This document shows, piece after piece, positions 36,654 to 50,778 of a stretch of DNA of 64,000 nt. The notes under the pieces are model-generated. The model was not told the DNA's origin, made no database searches, and saw only the letters and a program-made list of their open reading frames with translations. Where the stretch lies: contig NC_031768.1 in the NCBI RefSeq assembly GCF_001522545.3, positions 110,861,212 to 110,925,211 of the forward strand, given 5' to 3'. How positions within the stretch are numbered: position 1 is the first letter of the stretch; each line of letters opens with the position of its first letter. The translations under genes were made by a program, and so were the position numbers. The stretch is from Parus major (Eukaryota; Chordata; Aves; Passeriformes; Paridae).

Positions 36654-36794
36654 TGTTTGAGGTTTTTTCCCAAGTGCACATTGGGGAGCCATTGGAATGA
36701 TAATAATGAAGAGCTCTGTAATTCCTACAACTCCTTCTTTTATTGCAATAATCTCTGCAGAGTACAGCACAAACCATTCCCAGCAAATATTGTT

Positions 36795-36846
36795 CTTATT
36801 ATTACTATTGCTATTATTATTATCATCATTATCATTACCATATTTA
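36795..36846 (+). repeat. Imperfect (ATT)n/(ATC)n microsatellite
   Basis: Trinucleotide pattern TTATTATTACTATTGCTATT, then ATTATTATCATCATTATC, with single-base interruptions. Confidence 0.88.
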
Positions 36847-37925
36847 TTGCTCTGTTAATGTTAATCTAAATTTTTAATGAAAGCTTCAGCACTTCTCAGA
36901 TGGTGTTTATGTACCTTGATCTCCATGTGGACTAAATTTAAACAAAGAAACAGAGTAGTAGGCTGTTGCTTGGGGTGTTTTGATTGTTTTTTTGCTTTTC
37001 TGTTTCATTTTGTTTTAAATAAACTAATTTCTTCTCATGGGGAAGATCAATCATTCCTCAGAATCAAAATTCTCCCCAAGTGGAAGCCTCTGGGCTGAGA
37101 ATAATGAAGTTTCTGGGATACAGTGCACATGCAAAGGTATAATATTGATGTGGAATCTAACCTGGGATCTACTTCTGAGGAAAGCTTTGTTAAGGAAACA
37201 TTTAACATTAATATAATAACATTTGTTTAATATTTCAATTGAATTTTATTTAAACAAAATAATTTTTTTAACATCAGAGAAATGTATCATAATAATATAA
37301 AAACTAATAAATCCTTTGCTTCTCCATCTGTTACTCACTACATTTTCTAGAATTGACATAAAATAATTGAGGTAGTATTCACTGACCAGATTTTTGAACC
37401 AGTAAAGCAGAGGTTTTCTAATGTGTGTAGGTTAAATGGTTTGAAGTGTTAAAACAAGTTTTTTCCATCCTCTTGGCAGACAGATTTGCTTTGAAGGTAG
37501 ATTCTTTTTTTCCCCCCATGTCAGTTCATTAAGGTAAATCAGTTCAGAGAGTAATTGGAGGCAGAGAATTTTCTGAGGTATTGAGAAATTGGAAGAACTG
37601 TTTTCTTCAAAAGGTATGGTTCTAAATGAGGAGTGAGAACTAGCAGCCCCATAGTCCAGGATAATTTGGACCCTGGAAAGGTAACTCATTAATTAAAAAT
37701 AACACTTTTAGAATAAGCTGCTGGATTTTTTTCCCTTTTTCTTTTTTTTTCCCCAGCAATATCATGCCTACAAAAAAATGTCAGACCCTTGTTAAACTGC
37801 AAGCTTTAATTGCAAATTTTGATTTCTATTTTTAGGCCTTCCTGATTAAAGTCAGTCTCAGATAAAGTTTCATGCAGATCACAAGTGGAAAGGAATAATT
37901 TAGTAAATAAATGGAAGTTAGCATT

Positions 37926-37995
37926 TACTAATATATGACTAGTCTGAATATATTGTATATTACTAATGTATCAGTAGTCTGAATAAATGACATAC
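37926..37995 (+). repeat. Tandem duplication, 35-bp unit, diverged
   Basis: TACTAATATATGACTAGTCT (from 37,926) is echoed by TACTAATGTATCAGTAGTCT (from 37,961), and both continue with GAATA or GAATAAAT. AT-rich sequence with a duplicated 35-base period. Confidence 0.8.
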
Positions 37996-38192
37996 TTTAT
38001 CATATAAAATAATAGGGCAGTCACCTGTAAAAAAAGAGAGACTGAGTTTCTTTTTGTGTGTTTGCTGATCCTCTTTTGTACAGTTTCATCTTGTTTCAAG
38101 TCAATTTAAGGTTAAAATTAGCATCCAAACCATTTCCATTTTTGACAGCAGTGTAAGCAAAACCAAATTGCATCTTGCTAGTCACTGTGGGG

Positions 38193-38206
38193 AAAAAAAA
38201 AAAAAA
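38193..38206 (+). repeat. Poly(A), 14 bases
   Basis: A homopolymer A run after GTGGGG; simple sequence. Confidence 0.93.
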
Positions 38207-39796
38207 GAAATATATAACAGGCTGAGATACACTAAACAATATTTTTGAGGGAGAAAAATGAAGGTAGCACAAATCCTCCAAGGTGACTCTGCCTCTGAAG
38301 AGGTGGCAAGCTGTTATTTCCTCGGTGTCACGGCTGGGCTGCCTGCTGAGGGACGCCTGGTGATGAACAGGGGCTCTCTGACAGGAGCCTAATCAGCCCT
38401 CCATTGAAAAAGGAGCTGGCAAAAAGATTATCAAAGCATGATGCCTTTATGAAGTGTGGAATTTAAAGCACACCCCCAAAACCCCTTCCCTCGTGTCCTT
38501 TTAAGAGGAAAACAGATCTCAGGGGAACAGAGAGGGATGTCACTGTGTCCTGCCTGGCAGGTAATGCTGCACAGATGAAAAACCTTTCACGAGGTGTGTT
38601 CAGGAGGATGAAATCTGAGATTTTGCTGGGTTCTAACCCAGAGCTGTCAATGCCCCCATTAGTCAGAGTTATCAGGACGTGTTTATACCCACACTGGGCA
38701 AACTTCAGCCAGCGATTGAATCAGAAAATCCTTGAAGAGTTGAAGGCACTGGGTGTCCTGCCCTGACTCAGGTGCTCTCCAGGCACAGAAGGCTGGCTGT
38801 GTGCAGGTGGTGATCCATCCACTGAAGCACCACACACCTTGGCAGCTTTGCAGGGGGTTTTTCTCTGCAGGACCGTGGCATGTCTCACTGCAAGTGCTGA
38901 GCTGCTGCCACACAGAGCACACAGACTCTCCTGTTCCACATCAGCAGCCTTGTTTGCCCCCTTGGCAAGCAAGTGGCACCGAGTGTCTGAATTGTCAAGT
39001 AGCACTGTTCCTTAATGACTTACACAGATCTAAATTCAGCACTAAACCAGGAAGGAGAAAGGTCCTGGTTAGTGGATTTCCTTTCAAAGAGAAAGACTGA
39101 GAGAAAATGTCCATTTTTTCTTTTCCTCTTTTTGGCATTGTGTCTAAAATAAATGTTCATTAAAACTTACTCTGTCCAAAATCCTGCTACAGTGGTTTAG
39201 CAGAATGCCTCAGGAATAGTGCTGCAACAAAGTGCAAAGAAATGGATCAGATCACTATGGCAGAATAAAAAATTAAAATTATTATGCCTTTTCAAAGCCC
39301 TTGCGTTATCAGTTGCTAAAAAAGAAAATGAAAACTCTGATGACAGATGTAATGCTGACATTTTTTTCAGTAGAAACCAGGATGCTTGATAAGAGCATGA
39401 TCCAATTCCTGGCACTGTCAGGCATGGCCAGAGCTCTTCTTTAATGCTCTATGTAAAACTACATTCAGGGTTAGAACCACTTTTTCCTCTTTTATCAAAA
39501 TAATGATTTAAGTTTCCTGACCCATGCTAAAGAAATTACTTTAATTATTTAGAATATATTTATGCTACAACTCTGGCATTAAAACACCCAGCAAATAAGA
39601 GAATTTAATACACAATGGGAAGAAACTTGCAAGTTTAAACCTGACTAGAAGCTGCTTCTCTTTTGTTACCTATAAAAACCACACTTTACACTACAGTAAA
39701 AGGATCTGAGACTTTCCCTTTCTAGAATAGTCAGAGGCAAGGAGCCCCAAAACCTTCAAAAACACTGGTGAAGGATTCATGACTTAGTCATTACCT

Positions 39797-39825
39797 GGCC
39801 ATGGAAAGGTGTGGGCCATGGAAAG
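39797..39825 (+). repeat. Direct repeat of GGCCATGGAAAG
   Basis: The 12-mer occurs at 39,797-39,808 and 39,814-39,825 with five bases between. It contains the NcoI-type palindrome CCATGG. Probably a slippage duplication. Confidence 0.9.
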
Positions 39826-40417
39826 CTTTAATCTTTTCAGTCTTCCACTCTTCTGACTTCAAATCCTACTTTGAATCCTTGAAAGTTTGGGGCACTGTTT
39901 AAAATATGAGTATCAGTGTTTAATGATAACAATCCATCATCTGCTTGTCAGCTTCAGCTGGAATGCTGTTGAGATCTCCCTGGGGTAATGGATTTTTGAG
40001 ACCATCAATAGCTTGGATACAGACGTTTCAGGATGCAAGAGCAATGTACCTGTGAGAAAGGGCAGCTAAACAAAATTCAAGAGGAAAATATTTGAAAACA
40101 AAGAACTGTAAGAAAAAAACCAGCAGAGATGTTAATTCAGCAGGACCAGCCTGTTCTGAGAAGCAGAGGGGACTGACACATCCCCATTTGATTGACAACT
40201 GCCTGGCTGGCAAAGCCCCACCAGGCATTTCATCAGGAGCTGAGGAGCATCTTAATGTTTAGCCTGGCAAATCATTATTCATAGCTCGGTGCTGGGTGCA
40301 TTAGCAGGTTTAAAAAAGCTTTGCACTCCTCATTTGTGCACACACAGCCTGCAGAAACTGTTTCACTGTATAAGCTGCTGAAATTATCGTGGCACAGTGA
40401 GGGGAGCTGGCTCCCTG

Positions 40418-40433
40418 CACACACACACACACA
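40418..40433 (+). repeat. (CA)8 microsatellite
   Basis: Eight uninterrupted CA units. Confidence 0.93.
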
Positions 40434-43400
40434 TGCCTGGCAGCAGATAGGAAACCTAAGCTAATAAGTTTCACATCCATCCTTAAAGTAAGGTTGAATG
40501 AACACCAACAATGATCTTGCTCAGGTCTGCTGAAGGTTCAGTTTCTCTGAGTTTGTGACCTTAGGAAAGGGTAAAAGAAAATCTGCTGAGTCGTGCAAAT
40601 AGCATAGTTTGAAATATATACCGATTGTTTAATAAATAAGGAGTCTACAGGATGGGTCTTAGGGCAAAGAAATTTATGGGTAGCTTAACTTCAAGCCCCT
40701 CTACAATTCTTTCGTTGTTAAATTACACATTCTTCTTTACCACAGCAATATTCCATTTTAACCTTGGGTACTTTGGATACATGTTATATAAGAAACATTT
40801 TTCATATTTGCTAGTGATCTAAGGGGATATTAAGTTAAAGACTCTGAAGAGAAGCCCTTGCTGAGGAGAAACAGAGCCTACATAATAAATAAACACTACA
40901 TTTAAGGCATGTGACCCTTGCAGTTCCAATGGCACAGGATGTGACCAGGCCCAAATATTCCAGAACACACGAGTAGCAAGTCTGCAGAGCATGAGTGGCA
41001 GGCTGGCATTAACAGCATCCTGCAGTGATAACAACAGACAAACCATGAACTTAAATCCTGGCTGTCTCAGAGCCTGGTCAGTCCTTTCTCTGTCAGCCAT
41101 AAATTTCAGGCCAGTGCTCATACATCAGCTAAATCATTTGAATGGTCCTTCACTGTATCATTCCCCAGCTGTTGACTGGATGCATCCATCAATGAGGTGA
41201 GCAGCTTTTGCTGCAGTTGGACTAAAATCTATTTTTCAGTTTGAAAAGAATGTCAGTGGCAAGGTTACCTAATGTACTAACAATCCTTCTATTTAACCTT
41301 TTATGACAAAAAACCTTGATGTAAGTGATAGTCACCCATTTAGGACTCAGAAACAACATTTAGTCTACTTGTCATCACAGGAAGTGTGGATATCAGAGTG
41401 TTGAGTAGTCCTGAACTGCTGAACCATTTGTACTCTAGCTGCTTAGAAAAATTCGGGATCTGACCTCCTTGTTTAGTGAGAATTTATTTAAATCAACAGC
41501 AATGAGCATATTTATTCAAGTGCATTGCAATTTGCTGCAGCCAGTTTGTAAACAGAGGAATAAATGAACAACTTCAGCCTTGTGTTTGTAATCCTGGGAA
41601 ATGTAGAGACTGGAAAAGATAACCTCAGGCTTGAACTTCCTAAACAGATATGCAAATACCATCATATTACTGAATTCCCTCCTGGTTTCTATGCATCATT
41701 TTTGCTTCTCCCACTTTTTAAAAGCTCCTTCAAATAACTAGCCAACACCAAAATTGCACAGAAAGAAGTCTGCAGCTGTCTCCATCTGCATGTGGATTAG
41801 CAGGTAGGAAAGAAAACAAATCCATTTTCCATACAGAAGCCGTAAATCCCAGGACCTGATGGACTTGTACTAATTAACAAAAAATTAAAGGTAGGTAATT
41901 TTTGGCATTCCTACTTCATTGGTAATTTTATGGCAAGCAAGTGAGGAAAGCACCAGATGAGAGAGAGGGATGAAAATCATTTACATCAACTAGCTTGGCT
42001 GGAGCTGAGGCCAAATGGCATTTAATGACATATTTTCATTCTGAAATAGTACTGGGTTTGACCTGGGGAAGGGAAAAAAAAACCACAACCAAAAACCCTT
42101 TGGTATAATCTTAAATTTGCAATATTTTTAAGAAGAAAAAGAAAATCTTAAACCCTGTTAAATCTTAAACCAGCTGTTTGCAAACCCAATGAAATTTGTC
42201 AAAGGACTTGTTTTGAAACAGTGCCTTTGGCTGCAAATACATAAAAATATCTTGTGTGTTTTATATTTACAAAAGACTACATTTCATCTGTGTCTTGATA
42301 AGATCAAAAGCATAATTTTCAAACCTGTGGATGTATCTGGTAACCCTTACTAGCCCAAACATTGCTTTTCCAATTTCACACTGATGAGAATTTGTTAAGT
42401 TATGGAAGCAAAAGTTGCAGTTGTGTTTAAAAAAGCCCTTGGGCAACTGATTGTGCTCTTAAAGTTATCTTGTTCTCCAAGAAAATTCATCAGTTTTAGA
42501 CAGTATTATCATTTTACATCTTCTGCAATGTGCATACATCCAGAAGCAACAGTTTTGCCACATACTCTTCACTATCTGCACAGCCACTGACAATTTGCTG
42601 ACAATCTGCTGTCCCTATCTGAATCTTGTTAAATTGGAACTTTTTTGGTCAGTGAAAGATGGTTTTACTTTCCCAAGTCCAGGACAAAACAAATAATCTG
42701 CCAAGAATCAATTTTTAAAACCCACAGGGGTCACTCTGAAGGTTAAACAGACCACACCACGTAATGGGTGGCTTTTCTTTTTGCAGCACATTCACTTTAC
42801 TAAGCAACAAAACCTTTATATCAATTAACATGTCCACTTCCTATTAGATGCCATTCTATCAAACTAAAATTGTCCTTGGCAATTTTCCTGTTTCTTTTAA
42901 CAGATCCTGCTCTAAAATCTGTCTCCTAAATTCCATATCTCACTTGCAGAGCCTGCAGCCCACACCACCCTGCGCAGCCTTGTCAAGATGCTGACAGGTG
43001 AACCAGGTTTCAAGCAGTAAAAGAGATGAAATGCCTACATTTCAGCTGGACATCTCCAAGCAGACTTGTTGCCCTTTGTTCTGCACATTTACAGAATGGA
43101 TTCTGGCAGTTCCCCATCATTTCCACTGCTCAGAGGGGGGAACCAAGCCTTGCACTGCCTGGGCAGTGTGAGCAGCAGCACCTGACACAGGAGTGTGTTT
43201 GCACTCTAGAGAGGGAAGAAAATTGTTACAAACTCATTACAAAACCCACCCACACACATGGCCTTTTTTACCTTCCTGGGGGACTCTGTCAGAAATATGG
43301 TGAAGACTGATGAACTTTCTTAATGTGCTTCTACTCATTCTCTTTAATGATCCCATTTCCTCCAAGTTTTTAGGAAAGTTGACCATGGGAAAAAAAACTA

Positions 43401-46400
43401 AGTCAAAACAACTTTGCCATGGATTGGATCTCTGAATTGAGCTGGGGTTAAATGGTAAACTGATTTTCAGCTAACTGCTTCTCGTGTAGTTCATTCTTTT
43501 GAATGCATGGCTGCAAATCTTCTTGCTCACACTGCTGTTTCCTAGGTTGGAGTGACTATTAAGTTTTCTAATTAGTGGAATGTAATTATTTCCCTTAATG
43601 GGCTGTAAATTCACATTATGCAATAAATCATTCTTATGTACACTTAAGGATTCATTACTCTTCTTAGCAACTGAATAGCATATTTACTAAGCACAGAAAT
43701 GTTCAGCTGGAGTGCCTTGTAGGTTATTGGGAAAGCATTAGCTGTTCCCAAATGAACACTCTTTGGTGAGGGAAAGTGGTTAGCAGCAGGGAAATTGTGG
43801 TTCTACCACTGAGTTTAGAAATAAGACTCACAAACCTGATTCAGCAGTGCACTAAGAAAAAATTTGCATATCAGTTCCATTGGGATCATTTATTGTCCTC
43901 ATTAAGGCTATTAAGTGCTTTCTTAAATCATCTTCTGAAATAATAGGCAAGGAGAGAGAACTGCTGTTATGACTGGAGATTTGTCAGCCAGGATAGGAGT
44001 GAGGGAGCAGCAAAATCCATGGAACTGCTAAACCCAAGCCAGAACAAGCCTAAGCTTTGCATGTGCCTTACCAATTTTGTATTTTGGGAGGGTAAAAAAA
44101 CACAATTTGAAAATGCTGGTAGGTATTCTCAGTAGAGACAAGGAGTAAAGTTTATATTAATATTGTACTGAGATGAAGACTCAGCACTAACATGGCCTGT
44201 AAATTGGGTTTTAAATTCCTTGGAGGTATGTTATTTGTCACCTCTTAATCAATTAAAGGAAGCAGATGCTCAAAACATGTTTGAGCACTGCCATCAAGAA
44301 CTTAGAGTGCAGGAAAAGGGAATTGGTTCAATAAAGAGAAAATAAAGATTCAGCTCAAAGTTTGTAATCTGTTGGCAGAATTTGGATTCTTTCATGCACA
44401 CTAACCTAATATTTGTATAGCATGCATGTACACATGTGCCTCCATCATGCTGATATGGTCCATGAGGGGTAAACCAGTCCAGAAATACTTGATTCCTCAG
44501 CAAAATTAAGTTTTATGTATAAACAGGGGAGCATTGCCCCTCACAAGATGGAGGATCTCAGTCAAAAAACCTTACTTGCATTTTTCCTGCACTACTTTTG
44601 TTGTAACTTTTCCCCTCTCCAAATTTGATCTTAATCCCACCTATCTCCTCTTCTTATTCACCATCAGTAATGAAACTGAAACTTCAAGAAGGGTCAGAAT
44701 CTCTTTTCCTTCTGCTGTCACCATTAAAGCCTCCTTCACCGTGGTCCTGCTGCAGCAGGACTGGCACAGGCAGGAAGCTCTCCCACCACATTTACAAGAC
44801 ACATTTACAATACACCACCCTAATTAAAAAAAAGGATAAAGTTAAAACAGGAAAAAAGAAAGCCCCATCTGCACCTGAACCACTTGTAATCGGTGTTGTC
44901 CAGATGTCCAAAATTTACAGGCTGCAAGGATATCCTAATGCCCTTCAAACCCAGCATAGAGTGTTAATGATTGATTTAACTGGGGAAAATAAGAAATAAA
45001 ATTTAAAAAAAGGCTAATCCAACAGATAGCAGCAATGAACTACATGCCAGTAAAGGGAATCTGAGAAGAAGCTGAACAGATTTTCTGCAGAAGTTACTGC
45101 AGTGTAAACCTTGGAGGCGTCAGTCTGTGGCCAGTGAAGATCAGCTCTCTGCTCGTCTCAGCCCGATCATCCCTTGCATGTGATTAACAAAGGTGAAGGG
45201 AGGCAGCTCCAGGGGACTGTCACAGTGACAGATGGATGGCATTAGACACTCTTTGCTTATGCTGTGACTAAACTCCAAATGTTACTGCTGTCCATGAATT
45301 TAGCGTGTCCCCACTGGGTATTGTCAGGTCCCATCAGCTCTGCTCCTGTACCTTGTGGAAACTTCTGTCCAAACACACAAATGCGTTTTTGCTCCCCAGA
45401 GGCTCCCTTGGTGCAGCTGAATAACCCAACTCTGTTATTCCAAGCTAAAGGAAGGGAAAACATTGCTGTGCTAGATCAAGGCAAACCCCAAAATTAAAGT
45501 CAGAATGTTCTCCTAACTTGGGGTACACAATGCCAAAAGAGAGGCTTCAAAGTTCTGAACTCTTTAAAAGGAATTAGTCAGTGAAAGCCAGTTTTGGGGT
45601 ATTTTACAGGTTCTTCAGCAGTGGTGGGACAACAGTGTGTGGTTACTGAGTACAGCACCAGAGCTTCATGCTTTTCAAGAGCAGACCTTGGCATCACTGA
45701 TGGTGAGCAGTGCATATCAAAGGGCATCACAGCACTGTCCTGGCAAGGCTGCTCAAGAACAATCTCCCCGTGCTTTTAATGACAAGCTGCTGTGAGGAAC
45801 TTTCTATCTCTGCTTTGAGTCTGGTTTTAGTTCTGCTGCCTCTTGCAGCCAAGGCTGTAACTATGAAAAAGCTCCCCTTTAGCTCTATTAGGACACAAGA
45901 AGCCCTTACAACCTCCACAAAATCTTTTTGACCAGTGGCAGGACCATCTCCTTGTTGTCTTCACACACAGAAGGAAGAATCTGGAACAGAGCCAGGGAGT
46001 TGCAAATAAATACCTTTTTAATTTTTTTTTTTTCTCTATATTTGCTGGCTTTCAAAATGGGCAAAGAAGAAATTAAATACAACAAAAAAGAAAATTGTTT
46101 TTCAGAAGCTGAATGTGTCATTTTTTCAACTGAATGTGAAAGGTGGTTTTATGTATCACTTCCTCTGTCTAGTTTATAACTCTGGAAAATACCATTAAAA
46201 TATAAGGTACTTCTGAGATTCCTATGTTAAATAAAAGGGTCAATAAGAAGCTGTTATGGTAACAAACTCTTTTTTTTTAATTACTTATCTGCTTACAATG
46301 CAAATCTTTCTCAAGGACCTCTATTTCTATAAAATGTTTTGCAGTGGAGTACAACGTTTTACAATATTGATAATTATATCTAACTTTAAATGAATGAAAC

Positions 46401-47364
46401 AATATTTTTTCCATGTTGAGAGCCCATTCAGAAAGATTTCTTTCTTTGTATTTATGGAATAGCTTGTGGAATTACCCATATACCAGATACTAACAAGAAA
46501 ATTAACACTGTCTTACATAAAACCAGGAGAGTATCCCAACAAAAAAAAAGCTCTTCCAATTTCAATACCTTGCTGTTACATGTACTTTTTTATCCCACAA
46601 AAGCTTTCAAAGATATAATGACTAATTTTCATTCTTTAATTCTTCTCCTCTTGCGTTCTGTCCTGGAAAATTTCTCACTTTGGGCTTCCCTTCATATCCT
46701 TCTCTCCCTGCTTTTACTTTTCATTTCTCATCTATTTCTTGGCAATCCTCCACTCTCCAGGGTATATCTGATGATTATTTAGGTCCACGAGCCAAACTGT
46801 AAAACAGCTTCTTAAAACAACACCTGAGCAAACACTTATTTTGGGACAAGGTAGGGGCATACAAATGAGCCTTTTAAAAAATATATATTTTTTTTTAATG
46901 GTAGAATCTACCTTGTTCCAAAATCTTTTCTGTAAAACCTCGCTAAATTAAATGTATTGAAGGTAATATGAACCTCTGGGCTGCTCTGTCTTACAGTTCA
47001 AATCTGGTGTGTAGCTATGATTTAACTTCATATCTTACTATTAGCCAAGTAAGAAGCCTCACAGAAATCCCACCCAAATAAGTAATTAAAAAGAAAATCA
47101 TGCCAAAAATTTGCTCAGGACTGCTGAAGACAGAGCTTAACTCAATGGAACACACCCTTCAAAAAATTCAGTTTAGAAAGAGAACTGCCTCTACAGCCAT
47201 CACAAGGATATAAAGAGTATTTTATATCAAAGATTTCTTTTTAATGGAATTAATTACCAATCACCTTTTTTTTACTACATTTGTATTCCCATAGAATAAG
47301 AAGGCCTAGGCCAAACAGGAGGCTTTGTATTCATTATTTTTTAGCAATGGATTTTCCCAATTAT

Positions 47365-47470
47365 CACAGATTATCACAGAGTATTCCAAGCTGGAAGGGA
47401 CCCAAAAGTTTCATCAAGTCCAACTCCTCAGTAAATGGCAGGAAAAGGCCTTAGGGTGGCCAAATTTTCA
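47365..47470 (-). mobile_element. CR1 LINE 3' tip, minus strand
   Basis: The plus strand reads ATTATCACAG twice in tandem (about 47,360-47,380) and then TATTCCAAGCTGGAAGGGAC, followed by TCATCAAGTCCAACTCCT. That is the reverse complement of the well-known avian CR1 3' end, which closes in a short tandem 8-10-bp terminal repeat. Only about the last 60-100 bases of the element are present, which is normal for 5'-truncated CR1 insertions. The upstream limit is a guess, since similarity fades after about 47,430. Confidence 0.8.
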
Positions 47471-50400
47471 GCTCTTCAAAGAGTCCAAGTAAATTTTAAA
47501 TATTAAAAATATTAAAAGGAGAACAGTCAGTTGTCAGTCAATCTTAGTCTAAGCCGTACTTTTCACAATGAATGAAAAGGGGTGAGCACGGAGGAGAAAA
47601 CTTCATGTAGCAAAAAATGATGAATTATTACAGCTCTGTCTCAAATTCACATTTAGTACAAGATAAAATGAACAGGCTCAAAGGCAAGCCATGAATCAAA
47701 CTCCTGTAAGGAGAGTGAGAAATTCACACACAATTGAAACCTCTTGACAGCAAAGTCAGTGTGGATCACTCCACAAGCTCAAAATAAATAAGAATTAATC
47801 AGAAACAAACAAAAATTACTGTTAGGAAAAAATACCCAAGGAAACAGTGAGTGGGAATTCAGCCTCTAACTTGACACAGAAGCAATCCTGTCTGAAATAA
47901 AAACAAGAGGAATATTTACAAAAGTGTGACAGGACAGTGGAACACATTTAGAAATGTTCCTAATGCAGGCCAATGATTTTCAACATTTATATTTGGTAAG
48001 ATTGTGGCTAAAGCTCTCACATATGCTTTGAGACGTCCTTAATTATCCATAACAGATCTTTAAAACATTTTAATGAAAACAGAGAAGGAACATGCTCCTG
48101 ACTTTCTCTTGGAATGGAGAAAAAAATCTGTTGCAAAATTCAAGTATAATTCTGGCTTAAGCCATTAGAAGTTGAAATAATTTTGATGAAATATGTGATG
48201 AACCTTGTCTTATTCAAAAGTGTTCCCAGAGTGCTCCAGTCTGCCCTCCTTGGGCTTTCAGGTAGAGGTGCTGGGAGTACAGACACTGTGTTCACTGGGA
48301 TATTCTGCCAAGTCTGTCTTGAAATTATTCCCAGGAAAGTCTAGGGAGAGACCCTCACTGATCTCATTCACAGAACAGGTACTACCTTTAAATAAACTAA
48401 AAGGATATCTTACCTTAATTTTATATTCTGGAGCTGGTGAAAGAAAGGTGAAGTTCCTTTCCTACTAAAGAAAGCTGCAAAGGTTTTATTAATTAAGTAT
48501 AAACACTGGGGGAAATATTTCTGATTCCTACAGCAAATAGGAACGTGGCTTCAGTCCTGCTATTTCTGCCTGATTCAGGTATTTCCAGTTCCTGTGAAGT
48601 GAAAACTCTTGAAAGAGTAAGTGATATATCAGCAGGAGGGATGATTTATAGGAAGAATTTCCACACTTATTTCAACAGAGTATTCTGTCCCCTTGGAGTC
48701 ATATTAGCACATTGTGATTCTTTTGATGAAATGTAGGGATTTTTGGTATTTAATTATTGTAGATTAGCATAAAATTACAGTTTTTCTCCTTGGATGTCTT
48801 TTGTTTAGGGTTGTAGGACAACATTTCAGCTGCTAAGGAAAGGTATCAAGAATGAGGTAGTGAAACCAAGATTGCCTGGGAGAAACACAGCAACTCAGAG
48901 AGAAAGTATTACTGAGTTTATTAGCTAAAACAGCATAAAAAACCAGTGACAGGCTGATCCAGGTACAGTTGTTAAATGCCTTTATTCAGATTCTCATGGA
49001 CTGACTAGTTTAAAACCACTGTGGGAAATTCTGAGTGAAATTAGAGAAAAAAATGCCTGTCAGACCAAAAATATCTTATACCTGAGGTGTTGTCACAGAG
49101 AAATGGAATTCTATAGCTCGTAATGTAAATGTATCTAGACAAGACCATTATATCTAAAATTACAAATCTGGCATCACAATTCTTTTAATGAGTAAATAAA
49201 AAAAACCCCTCCAGAAGACAATATTAATGAATATTCAAATGACTTTCAGTATTAGTTTATCAGTGCCATATAAATAAATTTGATAGAAAGCATTTCTGAT
49301 GGGACAGATATATTCATGCCCTTAATCTTCAATATAAATTGGACAAATCTGTCAAAGCAGAAAGAAAAGTGTAAATGCTGTGTGCTGTTTTTTAATAACC
49401 AACTCATTTTAATAATAATTGAGCCTGTGCCTGAAGATCAAAACAGAATTTGATGGGTTCTGGTGTTTGTTTCTTTTGTTTCCCTTTATGAAATGCAGGG
49501 AATCTGAAGAGAATCTGGACTAAATTTATAACACAAAATGTCTTTTTGATCTCTTATACTGCAGAAGTTTTTCAAGAACAGGAAGAAAAGTAGATATAGA
49601 TGCCAAAGGTTAGGAATGAGAAATCTCAAGCAGTCATTGACTTTCAGATCCAGGCCACCATCATCCTGATATTCTCACCTGCCTGTGTTGGTTTGGCTAT
49701 GAGCCCTTCACAGTTTTATTCATTGCTTCCCCTGTGCTCTTTGATTTTATTCTGGTGCTTGATGCTTCAGTTAAAAAAGGACCTCTTTATAAAACCTCTC
49801 GTAAGACTGGAGCACATTCACAGAGGGATGTGAAGGAGCACTTGGAGAGGAGAAAAATTTTCCAGTATGGCTTTTCCATGAAGAAAAGAGGCCAAATTCT
49901 CGAGTAATAAAACCAGATAAATTATATAGCCTTTCTGAAGTGATTTTGAACAAGAGGAAATAACAGGTTTTTACAGAGATCAAGAAAAAGTAATGTGTTG
50001 CCAGAGAGCAGCTGGTGACGAGTCACTGATTCCAACAGAGTTAAAATGATCAACTGAGGATGGGGCTGAAACCCTCCCAAAGTCCTGAAAATGAACTGAC
50101 CCCTTTGAACCTTTGAACCTCTGCAGAACCTGTGCATCCAAATAAAACAAAGAAAAACAGTTTGCTTTATTGTTGAACTCAGCCAAGAGATCCACTCTGG
50201 TATCCCTGCTCCCCTCAGGATGCAGAGCAAGGGGCACCTTTCTCTCTCACATGTCAGACACAGCAGCCCAGGAGAGTTTTCTGGGGGGCTCAGCAGCTGC
50301 AGAGAGGGAGGGACAGGTTTTCAGGAGCATGTCATTCCCATTCAGACTATAAAATAAGTGACTTGACACTCAAATTGAGCTTTTCCTCGTGCTAAAAGAT

Positions 50401-50759
50401 TTGCAAGCTTTGCAACACCGGTGGATTTATAAAAATTTGCAATTATGGCTACAGGAATATTTTTCCCGAGTTTTGCAGCATGTGGGAATGGGATTCTATT
50501 TAGCTTTTCATGGTCCAAATAAAGACATCTGTATTTGAAATATTTCATCCTTATTTTGTTAAATAGTGAATGTAAATACCCCTTTCTTAGTGGGGAGAAA
50601 TCAGTGCTTATAGCACACAATTAATCTCATCCTGAAGCAGAAAATGATCAGGAAAATCACATTCTAAAAATGTTTGTTTCTCCCCATTCATTATCGAGGA
50701 AGTCTACAGGAAAGACCATGGTATTATATACACATCTATGGATATATCTAAATCTATCT

Positions 50760-50778
50760 GTATATATATATATATATA
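50760..50778. repeat. (TA)9 microsatellite
   Basis: Nine TA units preceded by degenerate TATC/TATA sequence (GGATATATCTAAATCTATCTG). Confidence 0.9.

Larger units (their letters stand above)
32325..47364. other. Non-coding single-copy sequence with small duplications
   Basis: No gene is supported. The main structure is a diverged tandem duplication at 33,011-33,240. Smaller direct duplications occur at 36,613-36,653, 37,926-37,995 and 39,797-39,825. Simple repeats lie at 36,795-36,846 (ATT/ATC), 38,193-38,206 (poly A), 40,418-40,433 (CA) and 46,022-46,033 (poly T). A more GC-rich patch at about 38,300-39,000 yields overlapping open frames on both strands (up to 115 codons) but no domain. The stretch 43,440-43,690 has a regulatory-DNA look. 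Confidence 0.6.

Noticed and set aside
42035..42110. Possible LTR remnant (TACTGGGTTTGACC followed by A- and C-rich sequence)
   Set aside because: Only a vague likeness to songbird LTR ends, and no second boundary, TATA or paired AATAAA was found.
44548..44560. Match CAAGATGGAGGAT to a conserved block of the two ERVL-like LTRs
   Set aside because: Only about 13 bases match and the surrounding sequence does not align with either LTR.
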